This document shows positions 7,041-15,356 of a stretch of 44,855 nt of DNA, one piece after another (the stretch's first letter is position 1; each line of letters starts with the position of its first letter). The notes under the pieces are model-generated. The model saw nothing but the letters and a program-made list of their open reading frames with translations. It had not been told where the DNA came from and searched no databases. The stretch comes from JANMDR01 sp031376425 (GTDB taxonomy: Bacteria; Pseudomonadota; Gammaproteobacteria; Burkholderiales; Usitatibacteraceae): assembly GCA_031376425.1 (NCBI GenBank), contig JANMDR010000152.1, positions 1-44,855 on the forward strand. Direction: 5' to 3'. Made by a program: the position numbers and the translations under genes.

Positions 7041-9104
7041 TTATGCGGCTTGCGGTAAGGCAGTAATTAACATCCCATTATGCCGCATCAGGGCATCCAT
7101 TTTCGGTGGGCGTCCGCGAAACGCCACAAACGATTCCATCGCTGGCCTGCTGCCGCCGCGACCCAGCACTTCATCCCAAAACTTTTGGCCTACGGCTGGA
7201 TTCAATACGCCTTCATCTTCAAACGCGCTAAACGCATCAGCCGACAGCACCTTAGCCCACATGTAACTGTAATAACCTGCGGCATAGCCGCCGCCAAAAA
7301 TATGGCTAAACTGGTGCAAGAAGCGATTAAAGTAAGGGTAGTTAATGACGGCAATCTTGCTGCGAACATCTTCCAACAATGCGCTAAGTGCTTGCGCTGC
7401 GCCACCGTTAATCGAAAAGTCAGTGTGCAATTCCATATCGAGTAGTGCAAACTCAAGTTGTCGTACTATAGCCATGCCCGAAAGATAATTCTTCGCGGCA
7501 AGCATTTTTTGTAGCAGCGCCTCTGGTAGCGGCGCGCCTGTTTCCACGTGCCGCGTCATATTGGCGAGCACAGTTGGTTCCCAGCAAAAATTTTCCATAA
7601 ATTGACTTGGAAGCTCCACCGCATCCCATTCCACACCGGCGATGCCCGACACGCCCAAATCATCAATTTGCGTTAATAAATGATGTAGTCCGTGACCAAA
7701 TTCATGAAACAGCGTAATCACATTATCGTGTGTAAATAAAGCAGGTTTACCATCGACCGGTGCCGCAAAGTTGCAGTTTAAATACGCCACGGGAAGCTGG
7801 ATCGCGCTGCTAAGCTTGCGGCGACTACGGGCACTGTCCATCCACGCGCCGCCGCGCTTGCTTGAGCGGGCGTAGAGGTCGAGATAAACATGTCCGATTA
7901 AGGTATTGTTGCGATCGAAGAGATCAAAAAAACGTACCGTATCATGCCAAATTGATGTTTTTGCAGGATTAAAGGTGATGCCGTAAATCGTTTTTAATAG
8001 AGTGAAAAGCCCCGTTAATACGGCATCTTCAGGGAAGTACTGGCGCACTTCTTGCTCCGAAAAAGCATAGCGCGCAACCCGCATGCGTTCGGCAACATAG
8101 CCTACGTCCCATGCGTTTACGCAGTTCATATTGAGCTCGCTTTTTGCGAATGAACTCAGCGTTGCAAAATCGGTGGTGGCGGCGGGCTTTGCAGCTTTAG
8201 CCATATCGGTTAAAAAACCAAATACTTCTACAGGCGATTCTGCCATTTTAGTGGCGAGTGATAATTCCGCAAAATTAGCAAAGCCCAAAATACGCGCAAG
8301 CTCTTGGCGCTTTGCAACAATTTCTAAAATAATCCCGCTACTGTCTAAAGTCGGCGCACCTAAATCGCTCGCCCGCGTAACGTTCGCATAATAAATTTTT
8401 TCACGCAAGGGCTGCGAGTGCGCATATTGCAGTATCGGCATTAAACACGGTGCTTGTAAGGTGAGTTTCCAGCCGGTTTTTCCTTCCGCTTCCGCCGTGG
8501 TTCTGGCGGTGTGCAATACATCGCTGGGTATCCCTGCTAGTTCATTTTCATCCTCAATATAAAGGGCAAAGGCATTGGTTGCATCTAGTATATTGTCATT
8601 AAATTTAGACGATAAAGTCGATAGCGATTCTTGTAAATGTTTAAACTCCGGTTTTACAACCTCACTCAGTTCAGCGCCACCTAATCGGAAGTCGCGCAGG
8701 ATATTTTCAAGCGTCTTTTTTTGCGCAGAATTTAAACTTAAACTCGCTGGAGAAGCCAGTATTTGCTGGTATTTTTTAAACAAGGCTTCGTTGAGAGACA
8801 ACGCCGTCCAAAACGCGGTAACGAGTGGCAAATGAGCGTTGTACGCTTCCCGTAATGCCGTTGAATTTAAGACCAAATTCAAATGGTTCACGATTCCCCA
8901 AGCACGGCTTATTTTTTCGGTTGCGTCATCCAATGGCGTCGCAAAATTCGCCCACGTGGGCGCTTCTGTCGCGCTTAATAAAGTGGCAATTGTTGCGTTG
9001 GCGTCAGCAAGCAGGCTATCCATTGCTGGCGCTACGCAAGCTGGGGTGAAGGTATCAAAATGTGGCAGATTACTGAAGTCTAGGAGCGGGTTTGATGAGG
9101 ACAT
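7041..9104 (-). CDS. prlC: Oligopeptidase A (M3 metallopeptidase)
   Basis: 687 residues, the usual length of OpdA/PrlC. The zinc site is TLFHEFGHGLHHLLT, with the third ligand Glu expected in the downstream helix (AGVEWDAVELPSQFMENF). The C-terminal GRGGSRPAMESFVAFRGRPP is typical of the family. This cytoplasmic thimet-type peptidase degrades short peptides, including cleaved signal peptides. It starts 10 bases after the TonB receptor stop with no clear ribosome binding site, so it may be translated by coupling. It is followed by the DUF4124 gene after 56 bases. Confidence 0.95.
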   Translation of the reverse strand: MSSSNPLLDFSNLPHFDTFTPACVAPAMDSLLADANATIATLLSATEAPTWANFATPLDDATEKISRAWGIVNHLNLVLNSTALREAYNAHLPLVTAFWTALSLNEALFKKYQQILASPASLSLNSAQKKTLENILRDFRLGGAELSEVVKPEFKHLQESLSTLSSKFNDNILDATNAFALYIEDENELAGIPSDVLHTARTTAEAEGKTGWKLTLQAPCLMPILQYAHSQPLREKIYYANVTRASDLGAPTLDSSGIILEIVAKRQELARILGFANFAELSLATKMAESPVEVFGFLTDMAKAAKPAATTDFATLSSFAKSELNMNCVNAWDVGYVAERMRVARYAFSEQEVRQYFPEDAVLTGLFTLLKTIYGITFNPAKTSIWHDTVRFFDLFDRNNTLIGHVYLDLYARSSKRGGAWMDSARSRRKLSSAIQLPVAYLNCNFAAPVDGKPALFTHDNVITLFHEFGHGLHHLLTQIDDLGVSGIAGVEWDAVELPSQFMENFCWEPTVLANMTRHVETGAPLPEALLQKMLAAKNYLSGMAIVRQLEFALLDMELHTDFSINGGAAQALSALLEDVRSKIAVINYPYFNRFLHQFSHIFGGGYAAGYYSYMWAKVLSADAFSAFEDEGVLNPAVGQKFWDEVLGRGGSRPAMESFVAFRGRPPKMDALMRHNGMLITALPQAA

Positions 9105-9114
9105 GATTGTGCTT

Positions 9115-11124
9115 TTATTGGGCGGAAAATTTTAAATTAAACATCACTTGTCGCCTTGGGGTGTTGTACCCCGTGGTCTGTTCATAGGGTTGATTCGTAA
9201 GATTACTACCAACTAGCTCGGCGCTAAATTGCTTTGATATATTGTATTGCAATCGCGCACTTAGTGTGGCGTAACCGCCAAGACGACTATCCGGCGCTTC
9301 GTTGGCTGAATCATAGCGTTTTCCGACGGCAATAACATCTAGTCCAGCGCTAAACTGCCCGATTTTTTTACTCATGCCCGCGCTACCGAAAAGTTTGGCA
9401 CGACCGCGTAATTGTTGCTTTGTGTCTGCATCTAGTGGCTGCTGTACGGTGATTGCCGCGCGCACATCAAAACCTTGCCATCGGCTATTTGCTGATAGTT
9501 CCAGTCCGCGTATATGCGCACGATTAATATTTTCGGGTTGAGAAGTGCTCGCGTTAAAGCTAATCAAATCTTCGATTTTGTTATCGAATAGCGCAGCGTT
9601 CACGGTCATCGCCTCCGTATAGCGCGTGCCTTTGCGCTCAAATTTATAGCCGATCTCGGTATTGGTATTTCGTTCTGGTTTTAAGGCGGCGTTAGAAAAT
9701 CCGGGATAGTACAAATCGTTGAAGGACGGTAATTTATAACCGCGTGCCACAGTGCTGTACACGAGTTCTTCCGGCCATATTTTTACGCCATATGCAAACT
9801 GCCCCGTGACTTGATTGGACTTGGCGGTGGAGGCTGTACTAAACTTCGGACTAAACTTATCTAGCCGTACATTAGCCTGCAAATATTGTGCATCCTGCTG
9901 CTCTGAAAGACTAGCAAATACAGATCGCGTGGTGCGTTCGCGGGCATCGTAACTGATGTTGCTGTCTAGTGATTGTTTATTTTGCTCAGCACCTAACAAT
10001 AGCGTGCCAACGGGCGTGCGCATGGTGTTCTGCCACTGCAACTGGTTTTGTTTGGTAGCAAAAGTAGACGGATATTCGCTTGAAATATTAATGCTATCGC
10101 GAGTGCTTGCGGCCACTATTTTTGATTGCCACCACGGCAGAATTTGATTGCTGCTTTCAAACTGTGCGCCGCGCAATGTTTGTTGATTTTCGGCAGCGAC
10201 TGGTCCCGCATCGAATTGCGCTTTTCCGCGCGATTCCCATATCTGCGCCGCCACGGTTTCGCCCTGCCAGAGGGTATGTGCGAGCTTTAATACAAAGTTG
10301 GTATTGCTGTAGGCATCTTTGTCGGCGTTATAGATAAAAAGCGACGCACGGGCATTGGTAGCAGAGGCGGCGTTAGTTTTTCTGGCACCAACGTTAAATG
10401 CTAAATAGGTATTTCCTTCAACCGTAGAAAAGCCGCCGTTGAAACCATGCGTGGACTGATTACCGATATTGATCTCGGCGTTTAGGCGCGGTGTTTTTTG
10501 CCCACGTGTAAAAATTTGCACAACACCACCTATTGCATCTGATCCATATAAACCAGAGAACGAACCTTTGACGATTTCAATGCGCTCAATTAAATCAAGC
10601 GCTAGGTGCTCAATCGCTGTCGTACCGCTGCTTGCAGAACCTACCCGCACACCGTCTACCAGTATTAGCGTATGCGCGGTATTCGCGCCGCGAATAAAAA
10701 CACCGCTCGGCTGACCGGCTGCGCCACTCATACGCACTTCTACACCGGCATAGCGCTGTAACAATTCAGCTAGGGTTAAACTGGCTGCGGATGTTATTTG
10801 CTCGCGAGTGATAACGGTAGTTTGCGCTAGCACTGAATCGCTTTTTTGGGCGATACGAGTAGCACTAATGATAACTTCCTCAATATTTTGCGGTGTTTGC
10901 GCATAGGCGGGCGTGAATAATGCGATACCTAGCCCCGCGCTTGCCCATTTAAGGCTAATATTTAGTGCTTGGAGGTTCCCTAGAATAGGGTGTCTCCATG
11001 CATAAACCTGATTCAGAATGAGTAATTTAAGCACAGAATATTTTTGTGGCTTAACGTTAGTGTTGCGCTGGTTGGGTTTGCTTACATTGGGTAATAATGG
11101 TTTTACTGGACGAAACTTTTTCAT
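9115..11124 (-). CDS. btuB: TonB-dependent receptor, BtuB-like
   Basis: About 669 residues from the ATG at 11124. A TonB box-like EEVIISA follows a signal-type segment (WASAGLGIALFTPAYAQ). The plug domain has VFIRGANTAHTLILVDGVRV and GLYGSDAIGGVVQIFTRG, and the 22-strand barrel ends in GYNTPRRQVMFNLKFSAQ. Plug and C-terminus resemble the outer-membrane cobalamin receptor BtuB, but substrate is inferred only. The N-terminus is odd: about 60 residues precede the hydrophobic segment. A GTG at 11034 would give a shorter leader, and a TTG at 11172 a longer one. Only 63 bases separate it from the upstream gene, so there is no room for a cobalamin riboswitch. Confidence 0.75.
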   Translation of the reverse strand: MKKFRPVKPLLPNVSKPNQRNTNVKPQKYSVLKLLILNQVYAWRHPILGNLQALNISLKWASAGLGIALFTPAYAQTPQNIEEVIISATRIAQKSDSVLAQTTVITREQITSAASLTLAELLQRYAGVEVRMSGAAGQPSGVFIRGANTAHTLILVDGVRVGSASSGTTAIEHLALDLIERIEIVKGSFSGLYGSDAIGGVVQIFTRGQKTPRLNAEINIGNQSTHGFNGGFSTVEGNTYLAFNVGARKTNAASATNARASLFIYNADKDAYSNTNFVLKLAHTLWQGETVAAQIWESRGKAQFDAGPVAAENQQTLRGAQFESSNQILPWWQSKIVAASTRDSINISSEYPSTFATKQNQLQWQNTMRTPVGTLLLGAEQNKQSLDSNISYDARERTTRSVFASLSEQQDAQYLQANVRLDKFSPKFSTASTAKSNQVTGQFAYGVKIWPEELVYSTVARGYKLPSFNDLYYPGFSNAALKPERNTNTEIGYKFERKGTRYTEAMTVNAALFDNKIEDLISFNASTSQPENINRAHIRGLELSANSRWQGFDVRAAITVQQPLDADTKQQLRGRAKLFGSAGMSKKIGQFSAGLDVIAVGKRYDSANEAPDSRLGGYATLSARLQYNISKQFSAELVGSNLTNQPYEQTTGYNTPRRQVMFNLKFSAQ

Positions 11125-11187
11125 CAGAGCTTTCAGCTTAAATCGGGTTCTTAAAAGTGCGATCGTGCGCAAATCACGACGTGCCTG

Positions 11188-13701
11188 TTATTGGACAAAT
11201 AGTCGCGCATTATGTTGCATCGCCCAACTAAAAAACGCGTCGGCTGGCATCGGACGCGCAATAAAATATCCTTGGGCTTCATTACAGCCCTGCTCACGCA
11301 AAAATTTTAACTGATCACGGTTCTCAACACCTTCAGCCAACACGGTGATTTCTAAACTTTTTGCCAATTTAATAATCGCCGTCGTGATGGCAACATCATC
11401 CGCGTCTCCGGGAATGTCGCGTACAAAGGATTTATCGATTTTAAGTTTATCGATAGGGTAGCGTTTTAAATACGATAGTGATGAATATCCGGTGCCGAAA
11501 TCATCCACCGCCAGTTTCACGCCTAAGTCTTTCAAAGCATAAAGTACCTTCGATGCTGATACGACATCTTCTAAAAACAAACTTTCGGTTAGCTCTAATT
11601 CCAAACTATTACCAGCGGTTTCGTGTTCAGCCAATGCCTGTGCCACATCGTCGGCAAGAGATTGTTGCTGGAACTGAATGGCCGATAAATTTACCGCCAC
11701 TACCAGCTTATCTAAGCCGCGCGTGCGCCAACTTTGAATTTGTTTACATGCCGTATCCAGTACCCATTTGCCGATGGGTACAATTAAGCCACGGGCTTCC
11801 GCAACGGGGATAAAGTAGTCTGGTGAAACCAAACCCATTTCCGGATGACGCCAACGAATTAGCGCTTCTACGCCGCATAATGCACCCGTGGCGAGCGAAA
11901 TTTCTGGTTGATAAAAAAGTTCAAACTCCCCATTGCGCAAGCCACGGCGTAGGCCATTTTCAGTAGCCAATGCCTGTGATGCAGCACGTTGCAATGAGCT
12001 GGTAAAAAGCTGCACATTATTACGCCCGCGTTGTTTTGCCAAATACATAGCGGCGTCGGCATTGCGCACTAATTCATCGGGCAATTTGCCATCGCGCGGA
12101 TAGCAACTTACCCCGATACTGCAGTGCGCAGTGAGTGTTTGTTCATCGATGTTGAATGGCTCCGCTATCGCGTGTGCTAAACCCTGCGCGAAGGGCAGGG
12201 CGTCTAAAACATCCAATTGAGTGATAACTAAAAATTCATCTCCGCCTAAACGACCAACGATATCGTCGGCGTTGCAGGTTTGCTGCAGGCGCGCGCCGAC
12301 GTTTTTTAAAAGGGCATCTCCAGCATGGTGCCCAAGCGAATCGTTGACGGTTTTAAAGTTATCCAAATCAATAAACAGTACAGACAAATTTGTGTTGTTT
12401 AGTGTCGCAGACTCAATAGCCTGTTCTAATCGCGTATTAAGCAAAGCCCGATTCGGCAAGCTTGTCAGCAAATCATGGTGAGCTAAAAATTGAATATGCG
12501 CCTCGGCACTTTTGCGATCAGAAATGTCGCGCACTACCGTCATGCGGTGGCTATTGTCGGTATCCATGCCTGATTTGCCATGAATTTCCGCCATGAATTG
12601 CGAGCCATCGGCGCGTACCGCCGCAATTTCATAAGGGCGACCAAATCCACTGCTAACATTGCGCAGTACATCATCACGTGATTGTGGTGCCACAAACTCC
12701 AATAGAGAGCGGCCAATTACGTCTTCAGGCAATAGCCGCATCATATGCGCGATGGCACCATTGCAATCATCTATCACGCCGCCGCTTGAGAACAGAATAC
12801 CTTCGGAAGTCGCATCAAAAAATTTGCGTAGGCGCTCCTCGCTTTCGCGAGCTAGCGCCTCTGCACGGCGATGTTTGGTAATGTCGTTAATCAACACAAA
12901 TGCGCTTGTGGCTTTTTTACCAGCACCAAAGTAGGGAATCAGATTGACTTCAATAATCTTGTCTTTACCGTCAGCTGATTTTAGTGATCGGGTGTAACTT
13001 ACGACGTCACCCGCAATACAAGCTTCGATATAGGGGATGATGGTGGCGTAGGCATCAGTGCCAATGATTTTTTGGAGCTCCATATTGGCAAGCTCTTCCA
13101 CTGTAAAGCCATAGGTACGGGCATAGGCGGCATTGGCAAAGGTGCAACGAAAGCCGTCGCCCATTTCAAACTGCGCGACTAATGCAGGAACATTATTGGC
13201 GATTAAATGGATGCGTGCTGCCGCAGCCTGCGCAAACAGTTCCGCTTTCTTTTGCTCAGTAATATCAACGCTTGAGCCTACATAGCCCAAAAATCTGCCA
13301 TCTTTAGCGTACAAAGGGGTTGCCGCATCGTGAATCCAGATAGTTTTTCCGCTGGCGTGAACAACTTGCAGGTCACAGCGGTATTCATTTTTGGACTCAA
13401 ATGCTGCTTCCCAAATAGCCATCACTTTATCGCGTGTTTTCTCATGCAATAGAGCGCGCCAGCCATCGTATTGCTGTTGCGCGTAAGTTTTACCGGTGAG
13501 GTCGGTCCATGCTTTGTTAACAAAAATCAAGGCATTTTCGGGGTTTACCAACCAAATTGCGCTGGGCAATAAATCCAGAACAGGCGCATAGTCGGCCAGA
13601 TTTGTGGCCTCAAACGGTATGGCTTGTAATTGCTGGACTGTTGGAAGGGGGGAAGACAAAATTGCGGCCTCAAACGGAATTTTGTCCCAGCTTTGGGACA
13701 T
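11188..13701 (-). CDS. PAS-PAS-PAS-GGDEF-EAL cyclic di-GMP protein
   Basis: 837 residues, no membrane segment. PAS domains lie at about 40-150, 165-280 and 290-398, each ending in a D-I-T/S-type motif. GGDEF follows at 405-565 with GGDEF at 486-490. The EAL domain at 580-830 has all key motifs: VEALIRWRHP, VNLSAIQF, ELTES, DDFGTGYSSL, KIDKSFV and LAEGVEN. Phosphodiesterase activity is likely; the cyclase site also looks intact. The inhibition site position reads NADD, lacking the Arg, so feedback control is probably lost. A 20-residue period near the start repeats IPFEA (8-12 and 28-32). The start codon lies in a hairpin and has no visible ribosome binding site. It heads the run btuB-prlC-DUF4124-xth-GGDEF. 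Confidence 0.93.
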   Translation of the reverse strand: MSQSWDKIPFEAAILSSPLPTVQQLQAIPFEATNLADYAPVLDLLPSAIWLVNPENALIFVNKAWTDLTGKTYAQQQYDGWRALLHEKTRDKVMAIWEAAFESKNEYRCDLQVVHASGKTIWIHDAATPLYAKDGRFLGYVGSSVDITEQKKAELFAQAAAARIHLIANNVPALVAQFEMGDGFRCTFANAAYARTYGFTVEELANMELQKIIGTDAYATIIPYIEACIAGDVVSYTRSLKSADGKDKIIEVNLIPYFGAGKKATSAFVLINDITKHRRAEALARESEERLRKFFDATSEGILFSSGGVIDDCNGAIAHMMRLLPEDVIGRSLLEFVAPQSRDDVLRNVSSGFGRPYEIAAVRADGSQFMAEIHGKSGMDTDNSHRMTVVRDISDRKSAEAHIQFLAHHDLLTSLPNRALLNTRLEQAIESATLNNTNLSVLFIDLDNFKTVNDSLGHHAGDALLKNVGARLQQTCNADDIVGRLGGDEFLVITQLDVLDALPFAQGLAHAIAEPFNIDEQTLTAHCSIGVSCYPRDGKLPDELVRNADAAMYLAKQRGRNNVQLFTSSLQRAASQALATENGLRRGLRNGEFELFYQPEISLATGALCGVEALIRWRHPEMGLVSPDYFIPVAEARGLIVPIGKWVLDTACKQIQSWRTRGLDKLVVAVNLSAIQFQQQSLADDVAQALAEHETAGNSLELELTESLFLEDVVSASKVLYALKDLGVKLAVDDFGTGYSSLSYLKRYPIDKLKIDKSFVRDIPGDADDVAITTAIIKLAKSLEITVLAEGVENRDQLKFLREQGCNEAQGYFIARPMPADAFFSWAMQHNARLFVQ

Positions 13702-13706
13702 TTTTT
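13683..13706 (+). terminator. Intrinsic-terminator-like hairpin over a start codon
   Basis: TGTCCCA at 13683-13689 pairs perfectly with TGGGACA at 13694-13700 around GCTT, and six T follow on the plus strand. In form this is an intrinsic terminator for plus-strand (antisense) transcription. On the minus strand the same hairpin holds the last two bases of the ATG of the PAS-GGDEF-EAL gene, so it could limit translation initiation. Confidence 0.5.
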
Positions 13707-13836
13707 GGAGTTTCGTCTAGTGTACGCCACTGGAAGCCAAGTTTCAGTGTGTACCTAACATTTGACATAGTTTGGTGCTACCGTAGTCACAAGCTGGTGA
13801 AACCTTGAAATCACCTTAAAAAAGCTCGCTTAACCA

Positions 13837-13865
13837 TTGACTGTAAAGCGTTTTTTAGCTACATT
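13837..13865 (+). promoter_or_regulatory. Sigma-70-type promoter of zapBA
   Basis: TTGACT at 13837-13842, a 17-base spacer and TACATT at 13860-13865 form a good promoter. The expected start point is about 13872, which is the A of the zapB ATG, so the transcript may be leaderless. A second, weaker TTGACA lies at 13762-13767. Confidence 0.55.
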
Positions 13866-13871
13866 CGAAAA

Positions 13872-14081
13872 ATGGAACAAGAATTCGATCAATTTGAAGA
13901 CAAGTTAGCCCACTTCATCAAGCTTTTCGCGCGCCTACGTGAAGAAAATAATGAGTTGCGTCAAAACTTAGCCAGTAAAACTGATGAGGCCAAGCGCCTA
14001 AGCGAAAAACTGGATGCGGCTAAAACTCGGATTACGACATTGATTGAAAAACTACCCGAAGCTGAAGGTGATCGCGCATGA
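13872..14081 (+). CDS. zapB: ZapB-like small coiled-coil cell-division protein
   Basis: 69 residues that are almost all one coiled coil, with heptad-like spacing through LAHFIKLFARLREENNELRQ to the end. It matches the small ZapB-like family (TIGR02449 type) found next to zapA in betaproteobacteria. Such proteins are thought to join the Z-ring layer together with ZapA. The ATG at 13872 has no ribosome binding site and coincides with the expected transcription start. Its stop overlaps the zapA ATG by four bases, so the two are coupled. Assignment rests on length, coiled-coil character and position. Confidence 0.82.
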   Translation: MEQEFDQFEDKLAHFIKLFARLREENNELRQNLASKTDEAKRLSEKLDAAKTRITTLIEKLPEAEGDRA

Positions 14082-14464
14082 GTACGAGTAAGCCTGAAGC
14101 TGCTGGCAATAAAATCAGCGAATCTAAAGCCATTACCATTTCAGTTATGGGGCGGGATTTTCGCGTTGCCACGTCGGCAACTGGCGAAAAACACATGCTT
14201 GATGCTGTGGAGTATTTAAATCAGCGTATGCAAGAAGTGCGTGATACTGGCAAAGTTGTGGGCGGTGAACGCATTGCCATCATGGCAGCGTTAAATATCA
14301 CTTTAGAGCACTTCACTAAATTGTCCGCAGCAACAGCCCCGCAGGTAATTAGTAATGTGGCGCTGCTGCGCGGCGCAGTAGATGAATCAGCGGTGAAGCG
14401 TCGTATTGAGAATCTTGACAATATGATTGAACGCGCCATCTCGGATCAAGACAAACTATTTTAA
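14078..14464 (+). CDS. zapA: Cell division protein ZapA
   Basis: 128 residues. The N-terminal globular part has ITISVMGRDFRVATSATGE and the helix DAVEYLNQRMQEVR, followed by ERIAIMAALNITLEH, which is typical of ZapA. The C-terminal helix would form the coiled-coil tetramer. ZapA binds FtsZ and bundles its filaments in the cytoplasm. A GAAGGTG ribosome binding site lies inside the end of zapB. The C-terminal region is slightly longer than in enteric ZapA. The 6S RNA gene follows, an arrangement common in proteobacteria. Confidence 0.93.
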   Translation: MSTSKPEAAGNKISESKAITISVMGRDFRVATSATGEKHMLDAVEYLNQRMQEVRDTGKVVGGERIAIMAALNITLEHFTKLSAATAPQVISNVALLRGAVDESAVKRRIENLDNMIERAISDQDKLF

Positions 14465-14520
14465 TCCGGTTGAATTAAAACCGTCCCCGCCGATGTGCTA
14501 CAGTTTCGAAATCAACAATT

Positions 14521-14548
14521 TTGCACTAGCGTTGTGATAGTGTAAATG
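14521..14548 (+). promoter_or_regulatory. Candidate promoter of 6S RNA
   Basis: TTGCAC at 14521-14526 and TAAATG at 14543-14548 are separated by 16 bases. The -10 is weak, but the expected start near 14554 is where the closing stem of the 6S RNA begins. Confidence 0.4.
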
Positions 14549-14553
14549 CGTTT

Positions 14554-14738
14554 GAATGCGGCTTGGCGTTCGCTAAGGGTTTATATCCTTTGAACCGATA
14601 GACTTTATGTCGAGGAAGCTCCGTTTTGACCCTTGTGCGCGCGTCCCAAGTCGGACGTACCTGATGGTGTTATCCGAGCCTCCGCCTTGAACCTCTGGTT
14701 CAAGCGTGCGGCCCTTAGCGAACACCAAGCCGTATTTT
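14554..14738 (+). ncRNA. ssrS: 6S RNA
   Basis: About 185 bases, the normal 6S length. A closing stem of about 26 pairs joins 14554-14579 to 14712-14737, with only a few G-U pairs. The core GGCTTGGCGTTCGCTAAGGG pairs with CCCTTAGCGAACACCAAGCC. The inside is a long, partly unpaired rod, as needed to imitate an open promoter. On its 3' side lies the hallmark hairpin CTTGAACC-TCT-GGTTCAAG (14686-14704), very like the one in E. coli 6S. The RNA binds sigma-70 RNA polymerase and lowers transcription in stationary phase. Position between zapA and the EVE gene agrees with the known betaproteobacterial order. Confidence 0.93.
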
Positions 14739-14755
14739 ATTGAGGAATCAAGTAA

Positions 14756-15220
14756 ATGCGCTATTGGTTGATGAAATCTGAACCGTCGGAAATTTCAATA
14801 GATGATTTGAGTGGATTCCCCAATCAAACTGTTGCCTGGTTTGGTGTACGCAATTACCTTGCTCGTAATTTTATGCGTGACCAAATGCAGCTAGATGATG
14901 GTGTGCTTTTTTACCATTCATCGTGCCCTGAGCCGGGTGTGGCGGGCATTGCCCGAGTGAGTGCGTTGGCCTATCCAGACGCCAAGCAGTTCGATAAAAA
15001 AAGTAAATATTTCGATCCCAAAGCTACAGAAGAAACGCCGCGCTGGTTTAACGTTGATGTGCAATTTGTGGAAAAAACGCGGCTAATAAGTTTGGCTGAA
15101 ATGCGTGAAAATCCGAAATTAGCATCCATGCAAATTTTGCAAAAAGGCAATCGTTTATCGATTACGCCACTTACGCCTGCGGAGTGGAAGGCGGTGCTGG
15201 CCATGCAAAAAATAAAATAG
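14756..15220 (+). CDS. EVE domain-containing protein
   Basis: 154 residues, a single EVE domain (PUA-like superfamily). It begins YWLMKSEPSEISIDDL, then WFGVRNYLARNFMR and GVLFYHSSCPEPGVAGIARV. Family members are thought to bind modified bases in DNA or RNA; the biological role is not settled. A GAGGA ribosome binding site lies 7 bases before the ATG. The start is only 18 bases after the 6S RNA, so read-through from the 6S gene could supply the transcript, as happens with the gene downstream of ssrS in E. coli. Confidence 0.92.
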   Translation: MRYWLMKSEPSEISIDDLSGFPNQTVAWFGVRNYLARNFMRDQMQLDDGVLFYHSSCPEPGVAGIARVSALAYPDAKQFDKKSKYFDPKATEETPRWFNVDVQFVEKTRLISLAEMRENPKLASMQILQKGNRLSITPLTPAEWKAVLAMQKIK

Positions 15221-15256
15221 TGATGCCTTGAAAACGCCCTATTAGTGCGTCTTCAA

Positions 15257-15280
15257 CCTATTTGGATAGGCGATTATTTT
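15257..15280 (+). terminator. Weak terminator-like hairpin after the EVE gene
   Basis: CCTAT-TTGG-ATAGG at 15257-15270 followed by CGATTATTTT. The stem has five pairs and the T run is broken, so this is a weak candidate. Confidence 0.3.
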
Positions 15281-15301
15281 CGGTGTAATCAAATTACAAA
15301 T

Positions 15302-15333
15302 GCACCAAATAACAAAAGCACCAAATAACAAAT
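15302..15333 (+). repeat. Tandem 16-base duplication
   Basis: GCACCAAATAACAAA occurs twice in tandem (15302 and 15318; period 16) just upstream of the DUF4124-glutaredoxin gene. It looks like a local slippage duplication in the leader. Confidence 0.7.
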
Positions 15334-15356
15334 GCGTTATGCCACAAAGGATAAAA

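Noticed and set aside
11125..11187. Cobalamin riboswitch upstream of the BtuB-like gene
   Set aside because: The gap is 63 bases, too short for the element, and no B12-box-like sequence is visible.
15302..15333. Start of a repeat array or CRISPR
   Set aside because: Only two copies in tandem and no spacers; it is a local duplication.
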